Source: CAZKCI01 sp964584165 (lineage in GTDB: Bacteria > Auribacterota > Erginobacteria > Erginobacterales > CAZKCI01). Taken from it: DNA of 64,000 nt. The stretch covers positions 4,066-68,065 of the forward strand of contig CAZOYW010000012.1 in NCBI GenBank assembly GCA_964584165.1, written 5' to 3'. Both the position numbers and the translations under genes were made by a program. The notes under the pieces were generated by a model, which was not told the origin of the DNA, did not search any database, and worked only from the letters and a program-made list of their open reading frames with translations. Shown here piece after piece: positions 40,446 to 48,815 of the stretch (the first letter of the stretch is position 1; each line of letters starts with the position of its first letter).

Positions 40446-41431
40446 ACAACGGTTCTGTCGGGATCGCGTCCACGGGCTGCTATCTCCCCCGCCGCGTTCT
40501 GACCAATGCCGACCTGGAGAAGATGGTCGAGACCAGCAACGAGTGGATCCTGGAACGGACGGGGATCCGCGAGCGCCGGATCGCCGGCAGCGAGGAGACG
40601 GTCTCCTTCATGGCCGAGCAGGCGGCCCGCTCGGCCCTGACCCGGGCCGGGATTGACCCCGCCGATCTCGACTTGATCGTCCTCGGGACCTTCACCCCGG
40701 ACCAGCCCCTCCCCGCCTCCGCCTGCCTCCTCCAGGCCCGCCTGGGCAACACCCGGGCCCCCTGCTTCGACCTCTCCGCCGCTTGCTGCGGTTTCCTCTA
40801 CAGCCTGGAGGCGGCCTCCCATTTCCTCCGCTCCGGGCGGGATTACCGGACCGCGCTGGTGGTGGCGGCGGAGAAGCTCTCGGCGGTCACCGACTGGAAG
40901 GACCGCAACACCTGCGTTCTCTTCGGCGATGGCGCGGGCGCGGCGGTCCTGACCAGGGATTCGGCCCGCGGGCGGATCGTCGACTCCTACCTCGGCGCCG
41001 ACGGCCGGTCCTCGGCCCTGCTCGAGATCCCGGCCGGAGGCTCGACCCTGCCCGTCTCGGCCGAGGTGCTCGCCGAGCGGAAGCACTACATCCGGATGGA
41101 GGGGAAGGAGGTCTTCAAGCTCGCGGTCTCCTCGATGGCCACCGCCGCCCGGACCGTCCTGGAGCGGAACGGGCTCGGGCCGCAGGACGTCGCCTGGCTC
41201 CTGCCTCACCAGGCGAACATGCGGATCATGGCCGCGGTGGCCAAGGCCCTGAAGATCCCGGTGGAGAAGGTCTACATCAACGTCGACCGCCTCGGCAACA
41301 TGTCCGGCGCCACCATCCCGATCGGACTGGCCGAGATGGACGCGAAGGGGCTTCTGAAGCCCGGCGACCGCCTGCTCATGGTGGCCTTCGGCGGCGGACT
41401 GACCTGGGCCGCCACCCTCGTCCAGTGGTGA
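40442..41431 (+). CDS. fabH: 3-oxoacyl-ACP synthase III (FabH)
   Basis: Starts fatty-acid chains by condensing acyl-CoA with malonyl-ACP. 329 residues from MNNGSVGIASTGCYLPRRVL. Catalytic triad: Cys in DLSAACCGFLYSLEAASHFL, His in LLPHQANMRIM, Asn in NVDRLGNMSGATIPIGLAEM. EWILERTGIRERRIA is the usual CoA-binding region. Overlaps plsX. fabD, usually next, is absent; a word array separates fabH from fabG. Confidence 0.97.
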   Translation: MNNGSVGIASTGCYLPRRVLTNADLEKMVETSNEWILERTGIRERRIAGSEETVSFMAEQAARSALTRAGIDPADLDLIVLGTFTPDQPLPASACLLQARLGNTRAPCFDLSAACCGFLYSLEAASHFLRSGRDYRTALVVAAEKLSAVTDWKDRNTCVLFGDGAGAAVLTRDSARGRIVDSYLGADGRSSALLEIPAGGSTLPVSAEVLAERKHYIRMEGKEVFKLAVSSMATAARTVLERNGLGPQDVAWLLPHQANMRIMAAVAKALKIPVEKVYINVDRLGNMSGATIPIGLAEMDAKGLLKPGDRLLMVAFGGGLTWAATLVQW

Positions 41432-41461
41432 TAACCAGCCTATGCTAAGCGTGGGAACAGA

Positions 41462-41531
41462 GGATGATGAGTGATCAGTGATCAGAGGCCAGTGATCAGT
41501 AACTGATCACTGATCACTGATCACTGATTCC
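41462..41531. repeat. Inverted word array (AGTGATC words)
   Basis: GAGTGATCAGTGATCAGAGG and AGTGATCAGT on the left, four CTGATCACTGATCAC-type words on the right. Between fabH and fabG, where fabD often sits. Confidence 0.88.
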
Positions 41532-41551
41532 CCTATACCAGGGAGGTAGAT

Positions 41552-42292
41552 ATGGATCTAAAAGAAAAGACGGCGATCGTCACCGGAGGGGGGAGGGGGA
41601 TCGGGCGGGCGATCGCGCTCGCCTTGGCCTCGGCCGGGGCGTCGGTGGCGGTCTTCGAGCGGGAGGCGGCCGCCGCCGCCGAGACGGCTGCCGCGATCGA
41701 ACAGGCGGGGGGCAAGGCCCTGGCGGTTCCGGTCGACGTGACGAACCTCAAGGACGTGGAGACCGCGGTCAATAAAGTCGTTGACCTTTGGAAGCGCCTT
41801 GATATAGTCGTCAACAACGCCGGGATCACCCGGGACCAGCTCCTCATGCGCATGAGCGAAGAGGACTGGGAGGCGGTCCTGAAGGTCAATCTCACCGGCG
41901 CCTTCGCCGTCTGCCGGGCGGTGGTCCGGCCTCTGCTCAAGCAGAAGTCCGGCTGCATCGTCAACATCGCCTCGATCATCGGCTTGATGGGCAACGCCGG
42001 GCAGGCGAACTACGCCGCCTCCAAGGGCGGCCTGATCGCCTTCACCAAGTCGCTGGCCCGGGAGCTGGCCCCGCGGGGCATCCGGGTGAACGCCCTCGCC
42101 CCCGGCTTCATCGCCACCGCGATGACCGACAAGATCCCCGCGGATCTCCGGGAGAAGATGGTGCAGTCCATCCCACTGGGCCGGATGGGACAGCCCGAGG
42201 ACGTGGCCCGGGGGGTGTTGTTCCTGGCCGGTCCGGACGCCTCCTACATCACGGGGCAGGTCCTGGTGGTGGACGGAGGAATGAGGATTTAA
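41552..42292 (+). CDS. fabG: 3-oxoacyl-ACP reductase FabG
   Basis: 246 residues, short-chain dehydrogenase. NADPH site TAIVTGGGRGIGRAIALAL, NNAGITRDQLLMRMSEEDWE, catalytic Ser in IVNIASIIGLMGNAGQANYA and Tyr/Lys in NYAASKGG, then VNALAPGFIATAMTDKIP and the C-terminal YITGQVLVVDGGMRI. Reduces 3-oxoacyl-ACP to 3-hydroxyacyl-ACP. AGGGAGG is the ribosome binding site. Followed by acpP and fabF. Confidence 0.97.
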   Translation: MDLKEKTAIVTGGGRGIGRAIALALASAGASVAVFEREAAAAAETAAAIEQAGGKALAVPVDVTNLKDVETAVNKVVDLWKRLDIVVNNAGITRDQLLMRMSEEDWEAVLKVNLTGAFAVCRAVVRPLLKQKSGCIVNIASIIGLMGNAGQANYAASKGGLIAFTKSLARELAPRGIRVNALAPGFIATAMTDKIPADLREKMVQSIPLGRMGQPEDVARGVLFLAGPDASYITGQVLVVDGGMRI

Positions 42293-42335
42293 CCGGAGGA
42301 AAGAAAGAGCACGCAACCGTCACCCTGTTTTCAAT

Positions 42336-42360
42336 TTTCCCGCCGGGAAAATTGAAGGGA
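42336..42360. other. Perfect hairpin ahead of the acpP ribosome binding site
   Basis: TTCAATTTTCCC, loop GCC, GGGAAAATTGAA, followed by AAAGGAGGAAGGACATG. The core ATTTTCCCG/CGGGAAAAT is shared with the hairpin at 8687-8718. Confidence 0.65.
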
Positions 42361-42373
42361 AAGGAGGAAGGAC

Positions 42374-42613
42374 ATGGAAGACGTGGCCAAGAAAGTCAAG
42401 GACATCATCGTGGACCAGCTCGGGGTCAACCCCGACGAGGTGACCCCCGAGGCTTCCTTCATCGACGATCTGGGGGCGGACTCCCTGGACACGGTGGAGC
42501 TGGTGATGGCGCTGGAAGAGGCCTTCGAGATCAAGGTCCCGGATGATCAGGCCGAAAAGCTGACCACCGTGGGCGCGGCCATCAAGTACATCCAGGAAAA
42601 CGCCAAGAAGTAA
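42374..42613 (+). CDS. acpP: Acyl carrier protein
   Basis: 79 residues, very acidic. MEDVAKKVKDIIVDQLGVNP, then IDDLGADSLDTVELVMALEE with Ser as the phosphopantetheine site, and FEIKVPDDQAEKLTTVGAAI. Carries growing acyl chains between FabH, FabG and FabF. Strong AAAGGAGG ribosome binding site. Preceded by a perfect hairpin and followed by a GC-rich one. Confidence 0.98.
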   Translation: MEDVAKKVKDIIVDQLGVNPDEVTPEASFIDDLGADSLDTVELVMALEEAFEIKVPDDQAEKLTTVGAAIKYIQENAKK

Positions 42614-42629
42614 GCGCTTCCGTCTCGTC

Positions 42630-42672
42630 CCGGGGGGGCGGGCGGGCCTCAGAGCCCGTCCGCCCCCCCCGG
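42630..42672. terminator. GC-rich hairpin between acpP and fabF
   Basis: CCGGGGGGGCGGGCGGGC and GCCCGTCCGCCCCCCCCGG around CTCAGA, one G-U pair. No T-tract, so possibly attenuation or mRNA end protection that keeps acpP mRNA abundant. Confidence 0.5.
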
Positions 42673-42705
42673 AGGGAAACGTCCAGCCGTTTTCGAGGAG
42701 GAGCC

Positions 42706-43947
42706 ATGACCCAACGGAGAGTTGTCGTTACCGGCATCGGGGTGATCAGCCCCATCGGGAATGACCTCGCCTCCTTCTGGGATTCCCTGTCCCACGGACG
42801 GGGAGGGATCGCGCGGATCACCGCATTCGATGTCTCGCGTTTCAGTTCCCAGATCGGGGGGGAAGTCAAAAACTTCGATCCCGCCGCCTTCATCGATCCC
42901 AAGGCGGCCAAGAGGATGGATCGCTTCATCCAGTTCGGCGCGGCCGCCGCCAAGCAGGCCCTCGCCGACTCCGGCCTCGATCTGAGCCGCGAGGACTGCA
43001 CCAGGATCGGCGTCATCGCCGGCTCGGGCGTAGGGGGGCTTTCCACCATCGAGCAGCAGCACAAGATCTATCTCGAGAAGGGCCCGGCCCGGGTCTCCCC
43101 CCTCCTGGTCCCGATGATGATCATCGACCTTCTCCCCGGCCAGATCTCCATGCTCTTCGGACTCAAGGGGCCGAACCTGGCCGTGGTCACCGCCTGCGCC
43201 ACCTCCACCCACTGCCTGGGCCAGGGGATGTGGGCGATCCGGGACGGAATGGCCGACATCATGGTCGCCGGCGGCGCCGAAGCCTCGATCTGCGAGCTCG
43301 GCCTGGCCGGATTCTGCTCCATGCGCGCCCTCTCCACCCGCAACGACCAGCCGGAGAAGGCCTGCCGCCCCTTCGACAAGGACCGGGACGGCTTCGTGAT
43401 CGCGGAGGGGGCGGGGATGCTGGTGCTGGAGGAGCTGGAGCACGCCCGCCGCCGCGGCGCCCGGATCTACGCCGAGGTCTGCGGCTACGGCGCCACCGCC
43501 GACGCCCATCACCTGACCGCCCCCGCGCCGAACGGCGAGGGCGCGGCCCGGTCGATGAAGATGGCGATGGCCGACGCCGGAGTCAATCCGGCCGAGGTCC
43601 AGTACATCAACGCCCACGGCACCTCCACCGATCTCGGGGACAAGTTCGAGACCATGGCGATCAAGACCGCCCTGGGGGATGCCGCCCGGAAGGTCGCGGT
43701 CAGCTCGACCAAGTCGATGCACGGGCATCTCCTGGGGGCGGCCGGAGCGGTGGAAGCGACCGCCACCATCATGGCCATCCAGCACGGGATCATCCCGCCC
43801 ACCATCAACTACGAGACGCCCGACCCGGAGTGCGACCTGGACTATGTCCCGAACCGGGCGCGGGAGGCCGCCGTCACGGTGGCGATGTCCAACTCCCTGG
43901 GTTTCGGGGGGCATAACTCGACCGTCCTGCTGCGGAAATTCGTTTGA
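42706..43947 (+). CDS. fabF: 3-oxoacyl-ACP synthase II (FabF)
   Basis: Elongates acyl-ACP with malonyl-ACP. 413 residues: MTQRRVVVTGIGVISPIGND, active-site Cys in NLAVVTACATSTHCLGQGMW, His residues in YINAHGTSTDLGDKFE and TKSMHGHLLGAAGAVEATAT, then SNSLGFGGHNSTVLLRKF at the C-terminus. GAGGAGGAG ribosome binding site 2 bases before ATG. Last gene of the fatty-acid cluster; a hairpin follows. Confidence 0.98.
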   Translation: MTQRRVVVTGIGVISPIGNDLASFWDSLSHGRGGIARITAFDVSRFSSQIGGEVKNFDPAAFIDPKAAKRMDRFIQFGAAAAKQALADSGLDLSREDCTRIGVIAGSGVGGLSTIEQQHKIYLEKGPARVSPLLVPMMIIDLLPGQISMLFGLKGPNLAVVTACATSTHCLGQGMWAIRDGMADIMVAGGAEASICELGLAGFCSMRALSTRNDQPEKACRPFDKDRDGFVIAEGAGMLVLEELEHARRRGARIYAEVCGYGATADAHHLTAPAPNGEGAARSMKMAMADAGVNPAEVQYINAHGTSTDLGDKFETMAIKTALGDAARKVAVSSTKSMHGHLLGAAGAVEATATIMAIQHGIIPPTINYETPDPECDLDYVPNRAREAAVTVAMSNSLGFGGHNSTVLLRKFV

Positions 43948-43972
43948 GGTGGATCGAGGTTGGGGGCAAAGA

Positions 43973-44009
43973 CCCCGGGGGAGACCCGCGGCCGGGCGCT
44001 CCCCCGGGG
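43973..44009. terminator. Perfect 11-bp GC hairpin after fabF
   Basis: CCCCGGGGGAG (43973-43983) pairs with CTCCCCCGGGG (43999-44009), 15-base loop, followed by ATTCCTTTGG. Candidate end of the fab transcript. Confidence 0.5.
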
Positions 44010-44036
44010 ATTCCTTTGGCGATCATCGCCCAACCA

Positions 44037-44059
44037 TTTTCAATCCGGAGGATTGAAAA
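44037..44059 (+). promoter_or_regulatory. Perfect 10-bp hairpin enclosing the acyl-CoA dehydrogenase ribosome binding site
   Basis: TTTTCAATCC, loop GGA, GGATTGAAAA, then ATG at once. The GGAGG site is loop plus first stem pair. Confidence 0.72.
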
Positions 44060-45220
44060 ATGAATTATTTTTTTACTGAGGAGCAGCTCATGGTCCGCGA
44101 CCTGGCCCGCCGGGTGGCGGAGGAGAAGATCCGGCCGCTGAGGGCCGAGTGCGACGAGAAGGCTCAGTTTTCCTGGGACGTGGTCAAGGTCTTGCGGGAG
44201 TCCGACCTCTTCGGAATCTACATCGCCGAGGAGTTCGGCGGTCTAGGGGGAGGCGTGATCGAGCTCTGCCTCGCCGTCGAGGAGATGAGCCGGGTCTGCG
44301 GCGGCCTCTCCCTCTCGCTCGCCGCCACGGCCCTGGCCACCTTCCCGATCATCCTCTTCGGGACGGCGGAGCAGAAGCGGGCCTATCTCCCGAAGCTCGC
44401 CCAAGGCTCTAGCCTCGCCGCCTTCGCCCTGACCGAGCCGGAGGCCGGGTCCGACGCCGGCTCGACCAAGACAGTCGCCCGCAAGGACGGCGACTCCTAC
44501 GTGCTCAACGGGACCAAGTGCTTCATCACCAACGGCGGCGTGGCCGACATCTTCACCGTCGTCGCGATGACCGACAAGACCCTGGGATCGCGGGGGGCGA
44601 GCGCCTTCATCGTGGAGAAGGGGACCAAGGGTTTCTCCGTCGGGAAGGAGGAGCACAAGATGGGGATCCGGGCCTCCTCCACCTCCGAGCTCATCTTCGA
44701 GGACTGCCGGGTCCCGGCGAAGAACCTCCTCGGGCGGGAGGGGATGGGCTTCATCGTGGCCATGCGCACGCTCGACCAGTCCCGCCCCGGCGTCGCCTCC
44801 CAGGCCCTGGGGATCGCCCAGGGCGCGCTGGACGAGGCGGTCGCCTACGCCCGCAAGCGCCAGCAGTTCGGCCGCCCGATCGCCTCCTTCCAGGGCTTGC
44901 AGTGGCTCCTGGCGGACATGGCCACCCGCCTCGAAGCGGCCCGCGCGCTGGTCTACTGCACCGCCCGGGCGATCGATTCCGGGGAGAAGAAGTTCACCAA
45001 GGAGGCGGCGATGAGTAAGCTCTTTGCCTCCGACGTCGCCATGTACGTCACCACCAACGCGGTCCAGATCCTGGGCGGCTACGGCTACATGAAGGAGTAC
45101 CCGGTCGAGAAGATGATGCGGGACGCCAAGATCACCCAGATCTACGAGGGGACCAACCAGATCCAGCGGGACGTCATCGCCTCCCAGCTGATCAAGGAAA
45201 GCGCGAGCCGGAAAACGTGA
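44060..45220 (+). CDS. Acyl-CoA dehydrogenase
   Basis: FAD enzyme oxidising acyl-CoA to enoyl-CoA, passing electrons to Etf. 386 residues: FFTEEQLMVRDLARRVAEEK, AFALTEPEAGSDAGSTKTVA (FAD/substrate loop), YVLNGTKCFITNGGVADIFT, MGIRASSTSELIFEDCRVPA, RQQFGRPIASFQGLQWLLAD, ILGGYGYMKEYPVEKMMRDA and the catalytic Glu in IYEGTNQIQRDVIASQL. Closest in style to short-chain (butyryl-CoA type) enzymes. Followed by DUF362, etfB and etfA, which probably form one electron-transfer unit. Confidence 0.96.
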   Translation: MNYFFTEEQLMVRDLARRVAEEKIRPLRAECDEKAQFSWDVVKVLRESDLFGIYIAEEFGGLGGGVIELCLAVEEMSRVCGGLSLSLAATALATFPIILFGTAEQKRAYLPKLAQGSSLAAFALTEPEAGSDAGSTKTVARKDGDSYVLNGTKCFITNGGVADIFTVVAMTDKTLGSRGASAFIVEKGTKGFSVGKEEHKMGIRASSTSELIFEDCRVPAKNLLGREGMGFIVAMRTLDQSRPGVASQALGIAQGALDEAVAYARKRQQFGRPIASFQGLQWLLADMATRLEAARALVYCTARAIDSGEKKFTKEAAMSKLFASDVAMYVTTNAVQILGGYGYMKEYPVEKMMRDAKITQIYEGTNQIQRDVIASQLIKESASRKT

Positions 45221-45344
45221 ACGTTACTAAAGGTTACTAAGGGGTTACTAAAGGGGGTTACTAAGGGTTGCCGAACCGCCAGCGCCCTGCCGCAACCCCC
45301 AGTAACCTTTCTAGTAACCTTTAGTAACCTTTCTAGTAACCCCC
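45221..45344. repeat. Inverted word array (GGTTACTAA words), copy 1
   Basis: AGGTTACTAAGGGGTTACTA and relatives on the left, TAGTAACCTTTAGTAACCTT and relatives on the right, turn AACCGCCAGCGCCCTG. Fills all but the first few bases up to the next ATG. Confidence 0.9.
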
Positions 45345-46424
45345 ATGCCCTCCCCCGTCGCAGTCCTCCGCACCGCCCCCGAGACGGTCCTCGACGACTA
45401 CGCCCGGCTCCTCGACCTGGCGGGGCTCGCCCGGGCCCTCGATCCCTCCCGGGAGACGATCCTCAAGGTCAACGTCTCCTGGCACGTCTACTACCCGGCC
45501 TGCTCCACCACTCCCTGGCAGCTGGAGGGGGTGATCCGTTATCTGCTCGCCAAGGGCTTTTCCGCCGACCGCCTGATCGCCGCCCATAACCGGACCGTGG
45601 TGGTGAGCGACCGGGTGGGGGAGGTGAACAACAAGCAGCGGCCGGTCCTGGAGAAATACGGGATCCGGACGGTCTACCTCAACGAGCCGGGCGTGGAGTG
45701 GGTCCCCTACACCCCCCGCCGGCCATTCCGGGTCCTGGAGTGGATCTTCCCCGACCGGGTCCGGATCCCCTCCCTCTTTATCGGGCGGAACATCATCCAT
45801 CTCCCCACCCTGAAGACCCACGTTTTTACCACCATCACCGGGGCGATGAAGAACGCCTTCGGGGGGCGCCTCTCGGAGCGGCGGCACTGGACCCACGCCG
45901 TTATCCACGAGACCCTGGTCGACCTCCTCCAGATCCAGCGCGATATCCATTCCGGGATCTTCGCCGTGACCGACGGGACGATCTCCGGTGACGGCCCCGG
46001 CCCGCGGGCCATGGTCCCCCACATCACGAACTTGATCCTCGCCTCGGCCGACCAGGTGGCGATCGACGCCGTGGCCGCCCAGTTGATGGGCTTCGACCCG
46101 CTTGCCCTCCCCTTCATCCGGCTCGCCCACGAGGCGGGGCTGGGGGTCGGCGATCCGGCTTCCATCCCGATGGCCGGAGACGACGTCTCGTCGGTGAACC
46201 TCCACTTCCGCACCGCCGACACCTTGGCCAGCCGCGGCCAGAAGGCGATCTACCACGGGTGCCTGAAGCGCTTCGAAAACTTTCTCCTCCGGACCCCGCT
46301 TGTCCCCTGGTCGTTCGCTGCCTCGCGCCTCTACCACGACGCCTACTGGTTCCCCTGCCACGGGAAGCAGCGGGTCGAGGCGATCATGAAGAGCGGGTGG
46401 GGCAAACTGTTCCAAAAATACTGA
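45345..46424 (+). CDS. DUF362 domain protein
   Basis: 359 residues. ILKVNVSWHVYYPACSTTPW, FIGRNIIHLPTLKTHVFTTI, TGAMKNAFGGRLSERRHWTH and SGDGPGPRAMVPHITNLILA followed by DQVAIDAVAAQLMGF are the DUF362 core. Many DUF362 proteins carry ferredoxin clusters; this one has no CxxCxxC cluster motif, only scattered Cys. The function of the family is not established. Lies between an acyl-CoA dehydrogenase and etfBA, suggesting a role in the same redox system. The ATG directly abuts a word array with no visible Shine-Dalgarno site. Confidence 0.88.
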   Translation: MPSPVAVLRTAPETVLDDYARLLDLAGLARALDPSRETILKVNVSWHVYYPACSTTPWQLEGVIRYLLAKGFSADRLIAAHNRTVVVSDRVGEVNNKQRPVLEKYGIRTVYLNEPGVEWVPYTPRRPFRVLEWIFPDRVRIPSLFIGRNIIHLPTLKTHVFTTITGAMKNAFGGRLSERRHWTHAVIHETLVDLLQIQRDIHSGIFAVTDGTISGDGPGPRAMVPHITNLILASADQVAIDAVAAQLMGFDPLALPFIRLAHEAGLGVGDPASIPMAGDDVSSVNLHFRTADTLASRGQKAIYHGCLKRFENFLLRTPLVPWSFAASRLYHDAYWFPCHGKQRVEAIMKSGWGKLFQKY

Positions 46425-46515
46425 AGTTGATGGGTAAGGGCTAAGAAGTGGGTTTGGTCGATGGGCAAGGTGGATGGTGGCGGTCCATCGAACCGCCGAT
46501 TCCATCTTTGAACCA
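46424..46515. repeat. Inverted word array (GATGGGTAAGGGC words)
   Basis: TTGATGGGTAAGGGCTAAG and TCGATGGGCAAGGTGGATGG on the left, CCATCGAACC and CCATCTTTGAACCATTG on the right, with GGCGGTCCATCGAACCGCC inside. Word family as at 39034 and 62925. Confidence 0.7.
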
Positions 46516-46536
46516 TTGCTGGGGAGAGAACTCCGA

Positions 46537-47322
46537 ATGGAAATTGTAGTGTGCATAAAACAGGTCCCCGACACCACCGAGGTGCGGATCAACCCGGAGA
46601 CCAACACCCTGGTCCGGGAGGGGGTACCCAGCATCATCAACCCCTTCGACCTCTATGCGATCGAGGAAGGGGTGCGGATCAAGGAGAAGCACGGGGGGAA
46701 GGTGACCGTGATCAGCATGGGCCCCCCCCAGGTCGAAGCCGCTCTCCGGGAGGCGATCGCCCTGGGGGCGGACGAGGCGGTCCACCTCTGCGACCGGGCC
46801 TTCGCCGGTGCCGACACCCTGGCCACCTCCTACGCCCTCGCGCAAGGGATTCGGAAGCTCGGGGCCTTCGACCTGATCATCTGCGGGAAGCAGGCGATCG
46901 ACGGGGACACCGCCCAGGTCGGCCCGGGGATCGCGGTCCACCTCGGCATCCCCTCGATCGCCTTCGTCAAGGCGATCCCGGAGATCGGGGGAGGGAAGAT
47001 CCAGGCCCAGCGGATGACCGAGGAGGGCTATGAGACGGTCGAGGGAACGCTTCCCCTCCTCCTCACCGTGGTCAAGGACATCAACCAGCCCCGCCTCCCC
47101 TCCCTCAAGGGGAAGATGAAGGCCAAGAGACAAGAGATCAAGCGCCTCGGCGCGGCCGAGATCGGGGCCGAGGAGAAGCGGATCGGCCTGGACGGCTCGC
47201 CCACGCAGGTCGTCAGGGTCTTCTCGCCCCCGGCCCGGGCGGGCGGAAAGGTTTTTACCGGAGAGGCGGGAGCGATGGTGGACCAGCTGGTGGGGGAACT
47301 CGAGAAAAACAAGTTAGTATAA
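46537..47322 (+). CDS. etfB: Electron transfer flavoprotein beta subunit
   Basis: 261 residues from MEIVVCIKQVPDTTEVRINP. VREGVPSIINPFDLYAIEEG, GGKVTVISMGPPQVEAALRE, LATSYALAQGIRKLGAFDLI, CGKQAIDGDTAQVGPGIAVH and TVVKDINQPRLPSLKGKMKA are typical EtfB blocks. With EtfA it carries electrons from the acyl-CoA dehydrogenase. A longer start at 46474 would be read from the word array. 156 bases of word array separate it from etfA. Confidence 0.96.
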   Translation: MEIVVCIKQVPDTTEVRINPETNTLVREGVPSIINPFDLYAIEEGVRIKEKHGGKVTVISMGPPQVEAALREAIALGADEAVHLCDRAFAGADTLATSYALAQGIRKLGAFDLIICGKQAIDGDTAQVGPGIAVHLGIPSIAFVKAIPEIGGGKIQAQRMTEEGYETVEGTLPLLLTVVKDINQPRLPSLKGKMKAKRQEIKRLGAAEIGAEEKRIGLDGSPTQVVRVFSPPARAGGKVFTGEAGAMVDQLVGELEKNKLV

Positions 47323-47462
47323 AAGCAGGTTACTAAGAGCAGGTTGCTAATGAACTGGTTACGAAGAGAAGGTTACTAGAGGTTGCTAGGGACGGCAATC
47401 GTTTGTAACCTTTAGTAACCATTAGTAACCTGTTCTTAGTAACCGGCTCTTAGTAACCAGTG
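47323..47462. repeat. Inverted word array (GGTTACTAA words), copy 2
   Basis: CAGGTTACTAAGAGCAGGTT on the left, GTAACCTTTAGTAACCATTA on the right, turn AGGGACGGCAATCG. Same words as 45221-45344, on the other side of DUF362-etfB. Confidence 0.9.
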
Positions 47463-47478
47463 TCTTCGGAGCTCTTAT

Positions 47479-48672
47479 ATGTCCATCGAAGTCATCGCCG
47501 ACAAATGCGTTGGCTGCGGGCTCTGCCTGAAGTCCTGCCCCTTCGGGGCGATCGAGCTCGACGAGGGGGTGGCCAGAATCAAGGACAACTGCACGCTCTG
47601 CGGGGCCTGCGTCGACTCCTGCAAGTTCGAGGCGATCGTCCTGCGCAAGGCGCGCGGCGCGGAGGGGGCGCTGGACGAATACCGCGGGGTCTGGGTCTTC
47701 GCCGAGCAGAAGCAGGGGAAGGTTCAGGGCGTAGCCTTCGAGCTCCTGGGGGCGGGAAGGAAGCTCGCCTCCGCCCGCGAGGCCTCTCTCTCCGCCGTCC
47801 TGATCGGGGGGGGCTCGGAGGCGGAGGCCAAGAGGTTGATCGCCTCCGGGGCCGACCGGGTTTACCTGGCCGAGCATCCGGGTCTTGCCGTTTTCCTGGA
47901 GGAACCCTACGCCCGCCTCCTCGTCCGCCTGATCCGCGAGAAGAAGCCGGAAATCGTCCTCACCGGAGCCACCGCGATCGGCCGCTCCCTGATCCCGCGG
48001 GTGGCGGCGGAACTCGCGACCGGGCTGACCGCGGACTGCACCGGGCTCGAGATCGACGTCGAGAAGGGGCTGCTCCTGCAAACCCGCCCCGCCTTCGGCG
48101 GCAACATCATGGCCACCATCATCACCCCGTCGCACCGCCCCCAGATGGCCACGGTCCGCCACAAGGTGATGAAGGAGGCCGTCCCCGACCCCGCCCGCGC
48201 CGGCGAGATCGTGCGGGTGGCGGTTTCCGACGCCGACCTCGCCTCCCGAACGCGGCTCCTTGCCTCCGTGGACGAAGCGGCGGCGACGGTCAACATCACC
48301 GAGGCGGACGTGATCGTCTCCGGGGGGCGGGGGCTCAAGGGGCCCGAGCATTTCGCCCTCCTCACCGCCCTCGCGCAAGCCCTGGGCGGGGCGGTGGGGG
48401 CGTCCCGAGCCGCGGTCGATGCGGGTTGGATACCTTATTCCCACCAGGTAGGCCAGACCGGGAAGACCGTCCAGCCGAAGATCTACATCGCCTGCGGGAT
48501 CTCGGGGGCGATCCAGCACCTGGTCGGGATGCAGTCCGCCGAAACGATCATCGCCATCAACAAGGACCCCGAGGCGCCGATCTTCAAGGTCGCCACCTAC
48601 GGCCTGGTCGGGGACGTTTTCGAGGTGGTGCCCCTTTTGACCAAGAAGCTCCTGGATAAGAAGAAGGGATAA
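47479..48672 (+). CDS. etfA: Electron transfer flavoprotein alpha subunit with N-terminal ferredoxin domain
   Basis: 397 residues. The first about 60 residues are a two-cluster ferredoxin: KCVGCGLCLKSCPFGAIELD and NCTLCGACVDSCKFEAIVL. Then the EtfA body (VWVFAEQKQGKVQGVAFELL-type start, RVAAELATGLTADCTGLEID, VSGGRGLKGPEHFALLTALA) and the FAD-binding C-terminus GQTGKTVQPKIYIACGISGA, AINKDPEAPIFKVATYGLVG. The ferredoxin fusion is typical of anaerobes and suggests electrons can be exchanged with ferredoxin or an Fe-S partner; bifurcation is possible but not shown. Confidence 0.95.
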   Translation: MSIEVIADKCVGCGLCLKSCPFGAIELDEGVARIKDNCTLCGACVDSCKFEAIVLRKARGAEGALDEYRGVWVFAEQKQGKVQGVAFELLGAGRKLASAREASLSAVLIGGGSEAEAKRLIASGADRVYLAEHPGLAVFLEEPYARLLVRLIREKKPEIVLTGATAIGRSLIPRVAAELATGLTADCTGLEIDVEKGLLLQTRPAFGGNIMATIITPSHRPQMATVRHKVMKEAVPDPARAGEIVRVAVSDADLASRTRLLASVDEAAATVNITEADVIVSGGRGLKGPEHFALLTALAQALGGAVGASRAAVDAGWIPYSHQVGQTGKTVQPKIYIACGISGAIQHLVGMQSAETIIAINKDPEAPIFKVATYGLVGDVFEVVPLLTKKLLDKKKG

Positions 48673-48689
48673 GACCTCAGTCGATGGCG

Positions 48690-48752
48690 GAGCGGTGCAA
48701 GGTGTAATGAACTGAGAGCAGAGAGCGCTTCATCACACCTTACGCTTTACAC
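48690..48752. repeat. Inverted word array (GTGCAAGGTGTAATG words)
   Basis: GCGGTGCAAGGTGTAATGAA on the left and TTCATCACACCTTACGCTTT, ACAC on the right, turn ACTGAGAGCAGAGAGCGC. Confidence 0.75.
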
Positions 48753-48815
48753 GCCCCCCCTCGTGTCGTATATTCCTCCTCTTCCGCGTCCTTGCCCGCG
48801 GAACGAGCTACCGCC

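Noticed and set aside
42630..42672. Rho-independent terminator separating acpP from fabF
   Set aside because: Stem is strong but there is no T-run; listed only as a low-confidence hairpin, not as a proven terminator.
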